A stretch of 64,000 nucleotides of DNA, taken from Niebla homalea (lineage: Eukaryota > Ascomycota > Lecanoromycetes > Lecanorales > Ramalinaceae). Both the position numbers and the translations under genes were made by a program. Below are positions 42,597 through 53,811 of this stretch, piece after piece (positions within the stretch are counted from its first letter, which is position 1; each line of letters opens with the position of its first letter). The DNA lies in contig JAHGAU010000008.1 in assembly GCA_019925105.1 (NCBI GenBank), forward strand, positions 806,001 through 870,000, written 5' to 3'. The notes under the pieces are model-generated. The model ran no database searches. It saw only the letters and a program-made list of their open reading frames with translations, and was not told where the DNA came from.

Positions 42597-45517
42597 CTAT
42601 TCATACAGCGCCACATCCCCATCGTACGCATTCGCCGGATCATCGAAACCAGCCCGCAACTCCCCCTTCCACAGATCCTCCTGGGCCACCTCTTCGGGCT
42701 TGATGTGTCGTGCCGTCAGCGCGAAACGGAGCCTATCCGACAGCACCGCGCAATGCTCGTAGTGCACCTGCAACTCGGCGCCATGCTGCACGACGATATC
42801 GCCGTGCGAGAGCTTCAAATTGAGGAGCGGCGGCGGTGTGGCCTTGCAGTCCGCAAACGCCTGCTTCGCTTCCTTGGCCAGTTCCGCCGCGGTGCAGGTC
42901 AGGGCGAGGGTGTTCAGCTGAAGCCGCTCCTCAGGTTTGGCGCAGTCGGGCACGATGGGGAGAGCGGTGCTGTAGGTCTTTTTGTCCCCCTTGGCGATCC
43001 CGTAGTAGAATTTCGGTTTCATCCGGAATTTCATCTCGGAATCGCCACCGAGGGATAGGGAGACCACGGTGGGGCCGACCGTTGCTTACCCGTCATCGTG
43101 GTAGCCCATCTTGTCGGTTTCGAGATACCCGACCGTCAGGATCTCGTTGAACGGTTTCAGGTCCTGTCCGGGCACCGCCAGCTTGGCTGCCCAATTTCCT
43201 CGCTTGAGGACGTTGAAGAGCTCAGAAGGGACGTCTGCGAAAGCCTTGGAGTCGACAGCGACCACGTACTTGTACGGCAGGCCCGAATTCGATGAGAAGT
43301 GTGCGACTAGTTGGCCTTTGGAGATCCGCGAGATGGTTTATAGCGATCTGTTCCTTACCAAAATCCTACCATGGAAGAGGGAAGGGGGTTTCGCACGCGC
43401 CGCCATACGAGGAACATGCCGACAAGTGCACCAAGAGACCGCAAGGCTCTTCTATGCAAGAACAATGTTCAGATTCGCCATCGAAGGCCTTTCCAAGATC
43501 GTACCGGGGGCGCTACTGCGGCTATTGAACCGCATCATGCTGAATGTCAACATCGTGGACTTGCGGGGATCGTTGGGAGACATGGCCACCTACAAAAGAT
43601 TGAAAGTAATTCAGCCAGCCGGACTGCACCTAGAAGTCTTACAACTCCGAGGCGGTTTAACAAGAGAACTATTCGCGGGGGACAATGGGGACGAGTTCCT
43701 TCCGATGGCGACCGTCAAGGTGCTAAGGGACTTGGTCTGGGACGAGGAGGGGGTGATGAAGACCCTGGAGATCTCGGGCGGCTCAACGGTGCCGATGCTT
43801 GATAGGCTGCTCAAGGCAGTAACCCTTAAGGAGCATTGGCGTATACGACGGACGGTAAACAGGCAGATCTTCCGACTTGATTGCGGAGCCGCACGGAAGA
43901 CAGGGGAATGTCCGGAGAGGTACGGTGTGCCTAAACTGCGGGTGTTTGGCAGCCGGGGCTCATCGATTGGCTCATTTCGAACCTCTGGAGACCGAGGTCG
44001 GCGTTCTGCAGATTTATGAAGAGCTCGTTGGGACCACCAATCGCGTTGTTGAGAGTCTCGCATGAGAAGATGTGGGTGACTGTGTTGCCAGGCGCGAGGT
44101 GATACCGGTGCAGGCGGTACAGGCCGTGCTGCTCCACGTCGACCTGGAGGGAGTTGTCCCATTTGTCCATTGATAGTGCAGGGCCGTCGAACGTATTGGC
44201 CAGATTGGTTCGAACTTGGGATGCTGAAACAACGTCCCGAGGGGCCTGTAGGACATAATCACAGCCCAGTTTGGCGCACTTCCAAGAATTCCAGAATTTC
44301 TAGGGATGCAGCGATGACATTGCTCGCAGACAACACCTTTGGTTGCTGCTTTGCTGACAGTGATGCCGGCGGCGTTACTGAAGCGGAGGTTGCACGAAGC
44401 TGGCTTGAGAAGGTAAGGTGGAGCCGGATTGACTGATTGGGAGAGTTCGTTGAGAAAAGTGGCGTTGTAAGTGAGCTTTGCTGGAGCTGGAGCGCCGTCA
44501 AGAGCCCAGAATGCGGAACACACATTGTGCAGACAGATCCATCCTTGATGGTAGACCTGAGGGCTCGATGTAGCACAGGTGGCACAGTCTTGCCTGACAG
44601 CTTTCGTCTCGAAATCCTGGGTCGTTGATTTTTCAAGGAAGCCAACAGGAGCCCACCGGCTTTTTTTCTCAAGGAAAAAGGTTTTCAAAAGGATAGAATA
44701 TGACGACGAAGCCGTTTACCTTCTCACACCAAGTGTCTGTTACCTTAAAATAGTCCAATACACAGTACCGATGAGGTATGGCGGAAGGAGCTGCTTGATT
44801 CTTGTTGCCTGCAATGACATGGGCAAGAGATGGTAGGGGATGAATACGACTTACCGAGGATCACGTTAACGGGTACATTATGCTTCATGTTGTTCAAAAA
44901 GGCGACTGCAGTAGAGTCCTTTCGGTTGTGATCTCTGGTATGATCCCGACAACCGTCTGCAGTAATGCCCATCCCACCTCCCCTGGAAGGCGATTTAGCT
45001 AGGCTGTGACGTTGGATCATAGATCATGGCTTACTCTCTCACAATCAGGACCTCGGTACGGATATAGTCACGCTCACCCTCATCCTTGTCGAGCGTTAAT
45101 CCACGAACATAGCCATCTAGCGTGTATGCAGCGCTACGGAACCCTTGATAGTATGGCAAAGTTTCGCATAAAACGGTACGATTCTGGTCTCTATCAGTTA
45201 CATATCAGATGTTTACTTGAAACAGGTCTTACGTGTGCCCAGACTGGAGGTTTTCCGGAAGAGGCGGGCCCCTCAGGAGGAACCGGCTCAGAAGAAGCGC
45301 CTGATGCAGTGGAAACAGACTTGTCAGATGATTCTTCTGATCGCTGACGCTTATGAATGTCCCCGCCAGACTTGCTCGAGGCTGGTGGAGACTCAGTAGA
45401 CGCAAGGGTGGTAGATAAGTTGTCATTCTCGGCGTCGTTTGCTTCCTCCAAAGACCGCTTCGTACCTCCTTGCTGGGAGCAAGACATGTCCAAAAATACT
45501 GTGATTTGCTGCTTCAT
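42597..45517 (-). pseudogene. AlkB-like 2OG-Fe(II) dioxygenase gene, disrupted
   Basis: Runs on the minus strand from about 45517 (or the ATG at 45487). An N-terminal disordered block with KPPVWAH is followed by an ENRTVLCETLPYYQGF-type domain, then HRYCVLDYFKVTDTWCEKV and SRWAPVG. Next come zinc-ribbon-like segments (QDCATC...QVYHQGWICL; KGVVCEQCHRC; WKCAKLGC), QVDVEQHGLYRLHRYHLAPG and LGLQRFEM. The dioxygenase core follows: KGQLVAHFSSNSGLPYKYVV, the iron motif MGYHDDG, TVVSLSLGGDSEMKFR, LSHGDIVVQHG and RFALTARHI. Lesions seen: an extra base in a T-run (44675-44679), a missing base near 44296-44299, a reverse-oriented F-box/2EXR-like insert (about 43316-43960), and TAA at 43086-43088 directly after YHDDG where relatives have an acidic residue. 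Normal introns (e.g. donor at 45232, GTAAGT near 44850) remain. An intact version would be a nucleic-acid demethylase-like oxygenase. Confidence 0.75.
43316..43960 (+). pseudogene. F-box/2EXR-like gene fragment inserted in the AlkB-like gene
   Basis: The plus-strand frame reads WPLEIREMVYSDLFLTKILP, then RGTCRQVHQETARLFYARTM and about 140 more coding-like residues (IMLNVNIVDLRGSLGDM, LEVLQLRGGLTREL, LEISGGSTVPMLDRLLKAV). LPxEIRxMVY followed by a CRQVHxE block is the hallmark of the many fungal F-box/2EXR-type proteins. The open frame extends upstream to 43111 and downstream to 44019, but only over antisense AlkB sequence, so the fragment has lost its own start and probably its end. It interrupts the host gene between LQRFEM and KGQLVAHF. 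No clear terminal repeats or target duplication were seen. Confidence 0.6.
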
Positions 45518-46811
45518 GAATGCGAGAGGTCACTTGAAGACTGGGGCTTTTGGGCCTCAATATCCTTTACATCGACTTTGGTCTGGAAGGGTTTGGTAGG
45601 CGTTGCTTTGCTGATCAAGCAGGTCAGTGGAGGTCTTACGATGCTTGTCTTTTCTTCAGTTGTGACATCGTTGGCCTGATTGTCAGTGGTCTTTTTCATA
45701 GCATCGATTATCGATGAAAGATGTCCCTCCGGCGGTCCAGAGATCTGGTACGAGGTATATTTGGGAGGAGGTAAAAGGACAAGCGATCACTTCCAATGGC
45801 TGGTTCTAGTAGATCAGTCTGTCAGAGCAAGGGGATGGAATCTCTTGTGTGCTATATGTTTAAAGCTTTTGGAGGATAGGTCACTCGAGGCGGAAGTCAA
45901 AGATTAAGATTGATCTTAAGATATAGGAGGAAGAAGGTCTTTGGCAGAATTAGAACGGATAAAGCAGTGCAAGAGTGAATATCATATGTGGTGTGGGAAA
46001 AGGTTCGGGAGCCCGAGGTGAATAGCACAATGCAGCACAATATTAGAGCGCTAGTGTTGCTCACGCTCGAATAGACGGGCAAGCTTGTGGAACTAGATCA
46101 GCACTTGCACAACTGATCAAATGTGTGCGTCTTTAAGATGCCGCTATCTTGCTGAACGAAGGTCGAAAGTCACGGCTCCTTCCATACAGTTGGACCAGCT
46201 ACAGCCTTGACTCAAATTGATACTATTTCCTATGAGCTGCTGTGGAACTCGGGATGGAATATGCGTGTTGATCTGATTGAGAACAGGACGCTGACATCAA
46301 TGAGATCTTTCTGGGAATCAACAATGTATCGAGGATGCACAGATTGGAGGATGAGGTCGTTTGAGAAAAAAGGGGAAGGGGCACTGGGGGTATCCCTGCA
46401 ATGAGGAAAGTGAGTTTCCGGGTCGGGGCGGTCTTCAAGTTAGGGCTGACCATGTGTGTGATCGTTAACCCCAGGTTTTGTATTTTGTGTTGTGAGCCTG
46501 TTCATCTTAAGTCAAAGCTGAGTTGTCTGCGAAACATGAGGAAAAAGTCAACAATGTCATATTCGATAATGTAAAAAGGGTGTCCAGCACCAGTCTGCCA
46601 TACAGATAAGACTAAGCGGCGACTAGAAGGGTGGAGCCTCTGCGCCGTTGTCAAAATGACGGCATCCCTCGGCCTTGAAGACAAGCTCCCCCGCACCACC
46701 CTGGCGAATGCAAAGGCAGGCCTCGGCGTTTGCAAGTGAACATGAGTTCGACTTCATGAGAGCTGCAGGAAACGCTGCGGTGAACGTCGGCACTATTTCG
46801 CAATCATCAGA
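45518..46811. other. Intergenic region (1.29 kb), possible coding remnant
   Basis: A plus frame at 45680-45907 contains WYEVYLGGGKRTSDHFQWLV, which reads like part of a protein, and another lies at 46207-46404. They are not connected by evident splice sites. The final 150 bp upstream of 46812 are probably the promoter and leader of the ligase. Confidence 0.3.
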
Positions 46812-48867
46812 ATGGTCTTCTACCCTCCATCATGGGCGCCAGAGCTTCCCATTGAACCCTATGATTCCATCCCCATTAGCGACTTCATCCTCGATGAGAG
46901 GTACGGTCGGCTTCCCCTACATCATGCTCGACCACCCTTTACTTGCGGTCTGAGTGGGATTGAGTATTCAGCCTTGGAGGTTCGCGATCGCGTCAATGCC
47001 CTTGCTCGCGCTCTATGTAAAGAATTTGGATGGGCCCCCAGCCAAGGGACTGAATGGGACAAAGTTGTCAACGTCTTCAGTCTGAACACCGTCAGTGAAG
47101 CATCATCCAGTGTGCTCCGCTATAGCTCTGTCGTAATGCTGACATCCGCCATCATCGCAGATTGACACTTGTACGCTTTCGTGGGCGTTGCATTCGATAT
47201 CTGGAATATCGTCACCGGCGAATGCTGCATATTCCGAACCCGAGCTAGTGCACCAGCTGAAATCGTCGGGCTCGAAAGCCATCTTCACATGTCTTCCGCT
47301 TCTGCAAACCTCAATTGCCGCTGCTGGAAAGGCCGGTATCTCGAAGAATCGCATCTATCTCTTCGACCTGCCGAGCCAATTCGCGGGTGGGAAATCCAGT
47401 CCTCCGGAGTTCAAGACCGTCAATCAGCTCATCAATGAGGGAACAAACCTGCCGCCGCTAGAGAAGCCGATATGGACCAAAGGGCAGGGTGCGAGGCAGG
47501 CGGCGTTTCTTTGCTATTCCAGTGGGACCTCTGGTCTGCCTGTACGTGTCTTGCACCATCGTCATTGTTACCAGCTGATGAAGAGATGCAGAAAGGGGTC
47601 ATGATCTCACATCGTAATGTTATTGCCAACTCATTGCAGATTGCGACGTATGAGCATCCATACCGAGCCGCCCAGAAGAAGCCTGGAGATAAATACAACC
47701 CTACTGAAGTCGCTTTGGGACTTCTACCTCAGAGCCATATCTACTCTCTTGTTGTCATTTGTCACGCGACCGTGTATCGAGGCGACCAAGTAATCAATCT
47801 ACCCAAATTTGACATGGGCCAATTCCTGGGCGCAGTTCAGCGATTCAAGATTGGTACTTTGTTCTTGGTATGTATAAGCCGCGTGCCCCACGACCATCAA
47901 TGTCCACGATTGAGAAGGCATGGGCTCACCTTGATCGCACCATCAGGTACCTCCAATAATCATCAATATGGCGAACAATCCTCAAGCCCTTGAAAAATTC
48001 GATCTGAGCTCTATGAAGTCAATCTTCAGCGGTGCAGCGCCTTTGGGAGCTGAAGTATCCGAGAAACTGGCGAGGCGATACCCCAATTGCAAGGTCAGGC
48101 AAGGCTATGGTAAGCTGCTCGTGGCGTTGGGAGCACCCATCTGACCGAAGTTATGCAGGTCTTACGGAGACATGTACGGTGGTGACCTCTACCGGTTTTC
48201 AGGACATCTGGCTTGGCTCTTGTGGCTCGCTGCTCCCCGGGGTGAAGGCAAAGATCGTGTCAACCGAAGGCAAAGAGATTCGTGAGTATGACCAGCCGGG
48301 CGAGCTTGTAGTCCATTCACCTAGCGTCGTTCTCGGCTATCTAAACAATGAGAAGGCCAACAAGGAGACGTTTGTCGACGGATGGATGCGTACCGGGGAT
48401 GAGGCTGTCTTCAGAAAGAGTCCCCAAGGACACGAACATATGTTCATCGTGGATCGGATCAAAGAGCTGATCAAAGTAAAGGTATCCTCCACTACGTCGC
48501 TGGTGTACCATCAATTGCTGATCTTCCTTAGGGTCTTCAAGTCGCACCAGCCGAGCTCGAGGCTCATCTTCTAGGACATCCTTCAGTTGCTGATTGCGCC
48601 GTCATCCCCATTCCGGACGACAGGGCTGGAGAGCTGCCAAAGGCCTACGTTGTCAAGTCGTCATCTGTAGGTCTGGAAGACAACGACCGCATGGTGATTC
48701 GAGAACTCAAGAAGCATGTCGAAAAGCACAAAGCAAAGCACAAGTGGCTTGCCGAGGTGCAGTTCATTGATGTGATACCAAAATCACCCAGTGGGAAGAT
48801 CTTGCGCCGGCTCCTTCGCGACCAGGACCGCATAGGAAGAAGACGGAATGGTGGACCGAGACTTTGA
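46812..48867 (+). CDS. Acyl-CoA synthetase, 4-coumarate-CoA ligase-like, 585 aa
   Basis: Adenylates a carboxylic acid and transfers it to CoA. Six exons, 46812-47090, 47161-47541, 47592-47867, 47947-48109, 48159-48481 and 48532-48867, join in phase to 585 aa. The start MVFYPPSWAPELP matches the usual fungal N-terminus. Motifs: P-loop AFLCYSSGTSGLP|KGVMISH (split by intron 2), LPQSHIYSLVV, SIFSGAAPLGAEVSEKLARR, QGYGLTE (split by intron 4), GWMRTGDEAVF, IVDRIKELIKVKGLQVAPAE (hinge and A8), and the catalytic lysine loop PKSPSGKILRR. No peroxisomal SKL-type ending is present (NGGPRL), so location is uncertain. Natural substrates could be aromatic or medium-chain acids. It is fully open although flanked by disrupted genes. 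Confidence 0.92.
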
Positions 48868-49151
48868 AGATGTTGGCCAGAAAGGGATCTGTTGGCTTGG
48901 GACTGATGAAGCCTTTGTTGGTCTGGAATCTTCGTTACATTGCTCATCGCATTTTATGCATCTTCAGTCTCGTCGCTCCTTTGAATTATTTATCCATTGC
49001 TTTTCTAAATGCCTCAAGACTCCTTAGAATGCACATCTCTGCCTTCTGACATCGTCCCACATCATCATTGTCGGGATTTTTCAGACCATGGAGCGGGAAG
49101 ATATTATCTCCTCTCTGATGATTGTGAAAGAAAGCAAGGCCAAGTAAAAGC

Positions 49152-51191
49152 ATGAGAAGGGCGGCCGTTATCCGATGGGCAGGAAAGAGGACGGACTTAC
49201 CACTTGCCTTCGCCCTCGTGTCGCTTCCAATGCTAATGATGGCAACACATTTACTGGCGTTGGCTTTCAGTCCCCCAAAGCGCCGAAAACAACGTTTCGG
49301 CACACAGATCGAACAGCTGCCCTTCACTGACAGGATTCAAAGTGGCGCGTATTACACGTCGACGTATGATAGGCGACTTTCTGCTTCTTGCAAGCTGGGC
49401 AAGAAACATCGCTGAGCTCATTATTGCCCCTCTCACGCCGCTCTTTTCTTATGCCGTAGCTAAGGAGATGGTCCAACAAGCGATATTCAATCAGGACTTA
49501 GACGAGACCCATCCGCCTTTGTCAAACGAATTCATACGCGGCGCGTACGGTAGGCGATCCTTTACGAAACTATCATGTCCTCAAAAGTTCCCCTCTTCTT
49601 TCTTCTTTGTTCGCTGTCTAAGGGTAGATGTGTTCGTGTGCTGCCGCGCTGTTCCAGGCTTCTTGCAATGCTAATCGGGATCGCTTTAGCAGCCTGTTTA
49701 TCGCACTGGGTTGAAATTAAGTCTGCGAAAAAGGATGATTCTCTTCTATAACGGTTGTCAAACTCACGCGTCGTCGATATCGCCGCCTTTGGCTTGCTGA
49801 CAGCAATTATGCTCACGTAAGTTGAACTCCTTGCTCGAGGAAATACTAAAAGCCCGCCAGTATTCCAACAAGAGCTATATCTATTGTGGAGGTATATGGC
49901 AGCACTCTATGAATATCTTGACGTGCCGCGGACAACTGGGGCGACCGTTGTGACTAATAGCCAGCCTATCAAAGAATACCCAGAGAACAATAACACCGAT
50001 TATTGGGCTAAATTTGCAACAGCATTCCTCTGCGAGACTATGTTCACTGCACCTCTCCCTCCAAAGATTTCTTCAGCACCTTTGCCTTGCTCGCTGAATT
50101 AGTCTGGTGGTCTGACGAACTTGCACAACCCGAAGGTCGTCTATCTTACTTACTCTTGACACAGGCATCAGCCAGCTCACTATAAGTTTCAATCGTCAGA
50201 GCTTTTCTTCCCTTGCGAAGGAGAAAGCGACGGGAAGGCTACACAATACTGGATTGTGACATAGGTCGGACAACTCGGACCACTCGCATTTCTTCAACTC
50301 CAATGCGATCTCCAAGATACGGCGCTGGGCCTAATTTTGGCATGAATGTGGAGCGAATATGATGTGGATAGCGACAAAATACATTTTTATCATCCAGGAT
50401 TGCAACATGATACCGGGATGAACGACATCTCGATCCCTTTCCATTGCTACGATGGCTTTTGCCGCTAATCTCGGCCAGGCACCTGCTAATGCCATGACAG
50501 GTCTTAGGGTTGGAACATGAACGACTATGAGAGCGTTGGTTGGGTGTCGGGAAACATATCCGTCCAGTCTCAGACGAACCCTTTCAACTTGTACGTCGTC
50601 GCCACCATCAACAGCATCGACCTACCCTTTTCCCAAGAGGAGAGTCAAAAACCGGAAGCCTGCCCTGGTAATAAGTCGTCTGTTGAAGTAGGACGTGGAT
50701 TCACCGCGTCTGTCCTTGACTGTGAGTCCACGATCTACGACGTCACCTTTTCTCTCGTCAATGGATCCTCCTACAGCTTCAAGACCACCAAATTCTCACC
50801 TCGGAAAGCCTCCATAATACATCAGGCTGCCATGGCCTCGGCGTCAGGTGTGTCTTGCCTTGACAAAAATCTCTAGCACCGATTCCGCTGGAAGGTGAAG
50901 GCAACCGTGATACCAAGGGCGCCATTCTGGTATCGCACCATGGCATGCTTGGTATACGCCATGTTTGAAATCGGGATGACGATAGCCGCTTTTGGTTTGA
51001 CAAGGACGCCAGCACTAAGAGAAAGGCATGCTCGCTTGATGTCTGGATCAAGCCCGGATTATCCGCAGTTGGAGAAGGCTGAAGTGGAAGCTATGGATCC
51101 AATAGAAAATCTGCCAGACCAATTAAGGGAGAGGTTGAGGGATAGTGTGGAGGATAGGGAATGGTTAATGAGTATGCATTGTCAATTCTAA
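49152..51191 (+). pseudogene. Multi-pass fungal membrane protein gene, disrupted
   Basis: Pieces of a large fungal-specific membrane protein family lie in order on the plus strand: ALVSLPMLMMATHLLALAF and SGAYYTSTYD (frame of 49152), then LLLASWARNIAELIIAPLTPLFSYAVAKE (a different frame from about 49350), SRVVDIAAFGLLTAIM (near 49,760), YLDVPRTTGATVVTNSQPIKEY (49.9 kb), DFFSTFALLAELVWWSDELA (50.07 kb), NDYESVGWVSGNISVQSQTN, ESTIYDVTFSLVNGSSYSF, and finally IPRAPFWYRTMACLVYAMFEIGM with a charged tail to 51191. Frame changes occur within what should be continuous segments, and a stop falls in the 49.75-kb piece, so it cannot be read as one gene without many improbable introns. Family known to me only as unnamed membrane proteins with an extracellular domain between N- and C-terminal helices. 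Confidence 0.5.
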
Positions 51192-51725
51192 GAGGCTTCG
51201 GAAAGGAGCTTTAAAACTTGGAAAGGTTGCAAGCAGGGCGTGAAGGGATAGGCCATGATATGGATAAATGTATAACATTCTTCAAATCATGGATGCAATA
51301 AGAGTAAAGAGCGAGGTCGATCATCTGTGATATCTTTGAGAGATTATCTGTATCGTATATCTATACCCAATCTGCCACAGTATACAACTCGGTGCAATCT
51401 GAGTGTCTGCAATTGCTAGGGAGAATCGAGAAGCTGATTTCTCAGCTTCACTGCCATAAAGCGAGGAGTGATGTAGCGCTCCTTTGGAAGGTTTCTCTCA
51501 AATCCTATCATAGTTCTACGTGCACTAGCGCAAGGGTTATGACGCTGTAAATAATCCAACCGCAAATTGGATTTCTCAGCAAATCTTCAATGACTGCAAA
51601 GATGAACCGAATAAGTCGAGATAGCCGTGCTGTCATTCCCTCTCTCTCCCCGTTCCGTGGATATAATCTTATCTCTGTACATCCTAATCCTCCACGTCCA
51701 CCAAGACACCCGGCATTGAAAGATC
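51192..51725. promoter_or_regulatory. Intergenic region upstream of SQT1
   Basis: The final about 100 bp are CT-rich leader-like sequence before the SQT1 start. No gene seen. Confidence 0.35.
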
Positions 51726-53240
51726 ATGAGCTCCCAAGATCGCCATGCGGGATTGTCAGTCCCGCCAGAAGACGACGCAGATGCACCCGAATTACTCGAC
51801 GCTGCAGATGCAGCTGAAGAGATAAATCAACATGAAGATGAAGATACGCACATGGATTCTGATCCCGATGAGACCATCGAAGAAAGCATCCAACTTCAGA
51901 ATGATTCCGTCGCACATTTCGACAGTCATTCAGACTCTATCTTCTCCGTCGCGCAACATCCAACGAACCCTTTGATAGTAGCGACCGGTGGAGGCGATGA
52001 TGTCACCTACGTCTGGTCATCCGACCCTCCCTCTCGTCCACTTCCGGCATCCTATGAGACCACCCCCACAGAACGAGAATCCTTACATCCCCTAGCAAAA
52101 TTATCCGGCCACACCGACAGCATCAATGCCCTCACTTTCACCTTACCGAATGGAGAATACCTCCTCACAGGCGGTCTTGACGGCCAATTGCGCGCCCACA
52201 CCACCGATTCAGCCTCCTACCCACTCCTATCCTCGGTCAACGAAGTCCCTGAAATCAACTTCCTAGTCCCCTGCCCCCACCCTGAATACCCCAATACCAT
52301 AGCCCTTGGCGCCTCGGACGGCTCGGTGTGGGTATACACTGTCTCTGCTGCGGACAGGGATAATCCCATGCAAGTTCTACAAGCCTACTACCTGCACACC
52401 GAGTCCTGCACTGCCGGCGCCTGGACGCCCGACGGGAACCTCCTCGCAACGGTCTCCGAAGATGGTAGCTTCTACGTCTGGGACCCCTTCGGAAATGCAG
52501 CTGCTGCAGGAATATCCGGCAGTGCGGGCAGTCAGGCGCTCGTGGGCTTGACAGCCGAGGATCAACGCTTCGCAATTGAAGGGGGGCTATACAGCATCGC
52601 CATCGCACCCTCAGGCGCCTTCGCAGTCGTTGGTGGCGCGGGCGGGATGCTGCGCGTGGTTGGCCTACCCCGTGTAGGTGTGGGGGCTTCCACGGCGGGT
52701 ACCACAACGGGTGCAAAGGGCGGTGGCGGTGCGAAGAGCAAAGCTGCTGGTGGGAAGCAGGCAGGAGGGCGCAACACCGATCAAGCGGGCGCGGGGCAAG
52801 CGGGGCAAATCCTCGCGAGTCTGCAGGCGCAGAGCGATGGGATCGAGACGTTGAGTTTTGCGGCGCCACCGCTGACGTTGTTGGCGGCCGGGAGTGTGGA
52901 CGGAAGTGTGGCAATTTTCGATCATGCGCATCGGTTTGCGGTGAGGCGGAATATCAAGGAGGCGCATGATGGGTTTGCGGTGGTCAAGGTGGAGTTTATG
53001 GAGGCTGCGAGTGGGAGACCGTACATGCTCACGAGCTGCGGTATGGACGGCGTGGTGAGGCGGTGGGATACTAGGGGTGGGACAACGGCAGGTGGGCAAG
53101 GTTTGGCAGGTGAGTGGAGGGGTCACCGAGGTGATGGAGAGGGAGGCGGTGTCTTGGGCTTTGTTCAGGGAGGTGATGGTGGGAGAATGGTCACTGCCGG
53201 CGATGACGGGGTTGGCCTTGTTTTTGATGCAAGGCAGTAA
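51726..53240 (+). CDS. SQT1: WD40 ribosome-assembly chaperone Sqt1
   Basis: Single exon, 504 aa. An acidic N-terminus (about 15-55, DADAPELLDAADAAEE...DEDTHMDSDPDE) precedes WD repeats: HSDSIFSVAQHPTNPLIVATGGGDDVTYVW, SGHTDSINALTFTLPNGEYLLTGGLDGQL, then TAGAWTPDGNLLATVSEDGSFYVWDP, with further repeats to the C-terminus (MDGVVRRWDTRG; MVTAGDDGVGLVFDAR). This order fits Sqt1, the dedicated chaperone of nascent ribosomal protein uL16 (Rpl10) and relative of human AAMP. A Gly/Ala/Lys-rich loop of about 45 residues (about 318-365) is inserted between blades and is probably a species-specific disordered loop. The divergence of repeats makes AAMP-like proteins the only real alternative. Confidence 0.85.
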   Translation: MSSQDRHAGLSVPPEDDADAPELLDAADAAEEINQHEDEDTHMDSDPDETIEESIQLQNDSVAHFDSHSDSIFSVAQHPTNPLIVATGGGDDVTYVWSSDPPSRPLPASYETTPTERESLHPLAKLSGHTDSINALTFTLPNGEYLLTGGLDGQLRAHTTDSASYPLLSSVNEVPEINFLVPCPHPEYPNTIALGASDGSVWVYTVSAADRDNPMQVLQAYYLHTESCTAGAWTPDGNLLATVSEDGSFYVWDPFGNAAAAGISGSAGSQALVGLTAEDQRFAIEGGLYSIAIAPSGAFAVVGGAGGMLRVVGLPRVGVGASTAGTTTGAKGGGGAKSKAAGGKQAGGRNTDQAGAGQAGQILASLQAQSDGIETLSFAAPPLTLLAAGSVDGSVAIFDHAHRFAVRRNIKEAHDGFAVVKVEFMEAASGRPYMLTSCGMDGVVRRWDTRGGTTAGGQGLAGEWRGHRGDGEGGGVLGFVQGGDGGRMVTAGDDGVGLVFDARQ

Positions 53241-53811
53241 GACGCGCAGATTCTCGAATGAAGAGCATAAGCATAGCGATGGCGCTCATGATGCCTTAGA
53301 CACATGATGATATATGTACGACAGGATGCGGGCAAGATCATTCCTATTATTTTCTACTCAGTATGGTCATTGATGGTGCATGTAAGGGAAGCAGCCTATT
53401 CCCAATTGAGCTTTCTCTTTCGCTCCAGCGTCGAATGATGGTCGGAATCGATCAAGATCCTGTTCGGTAAGCGTATCATAGCCCACCATTCCCGTTTGGA
53501 TCATCTCTGCATTTCCAGCGTCGAATCGGGGACGCAAGAACTGGTTTGAAACTGGTTTCAACGTGATCAGATCATGGAGACTCACCAAGTCATGGTGCTG
53601 TAGATGCACCAGTTCACTTCTATCACTAGTCTACATTTGCTTTAACATCATGAGCTTGAAGTGACGTGCGGTAAGATCCAAAGTGGTCTTTCATGGCATT
53701 CAGATACTTCTCTCAGAGCAGGACCGTATATACAGCAAACTCAGTCCTCACTGATGTCCCCGTACTCCCACATTCCTCTCTTCCCTTCCTTCGCCTCCTC
53801 CTCCCTCTTCT
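53241..53811. other. Intergenic region between convergent SQT1 and SND1 genes
   Basis: A short minus frame at 53609-53367 has no supporting features. Confidence 0.35.

Noticed and set aside
43062..43092. Stop codon in the AlkB-like gene as an intron donor (GTAAGC)
   Set aside because: GTAAGC does occur at the stop, but conserved coding sequence (TVGPTVVSLSLGG) resumes immediately after it, leaving no room for an intron.
43111..44019. 302-aa plus ORF taken as one complete F-box-like gene
   Set aside because: Both ends are antisense of conserved AlkB-like sequence; only about 43316-43960 has F-box/2EXR texture.
44014..44688. 224-aa minus-strand ORF as an independent gene
   Set aside because: Its first two thirds are the zinc-ribbon part of the AlkB-like gene; the last third is out of frame after a single-base deletion, and the true continuation is read in another frame.
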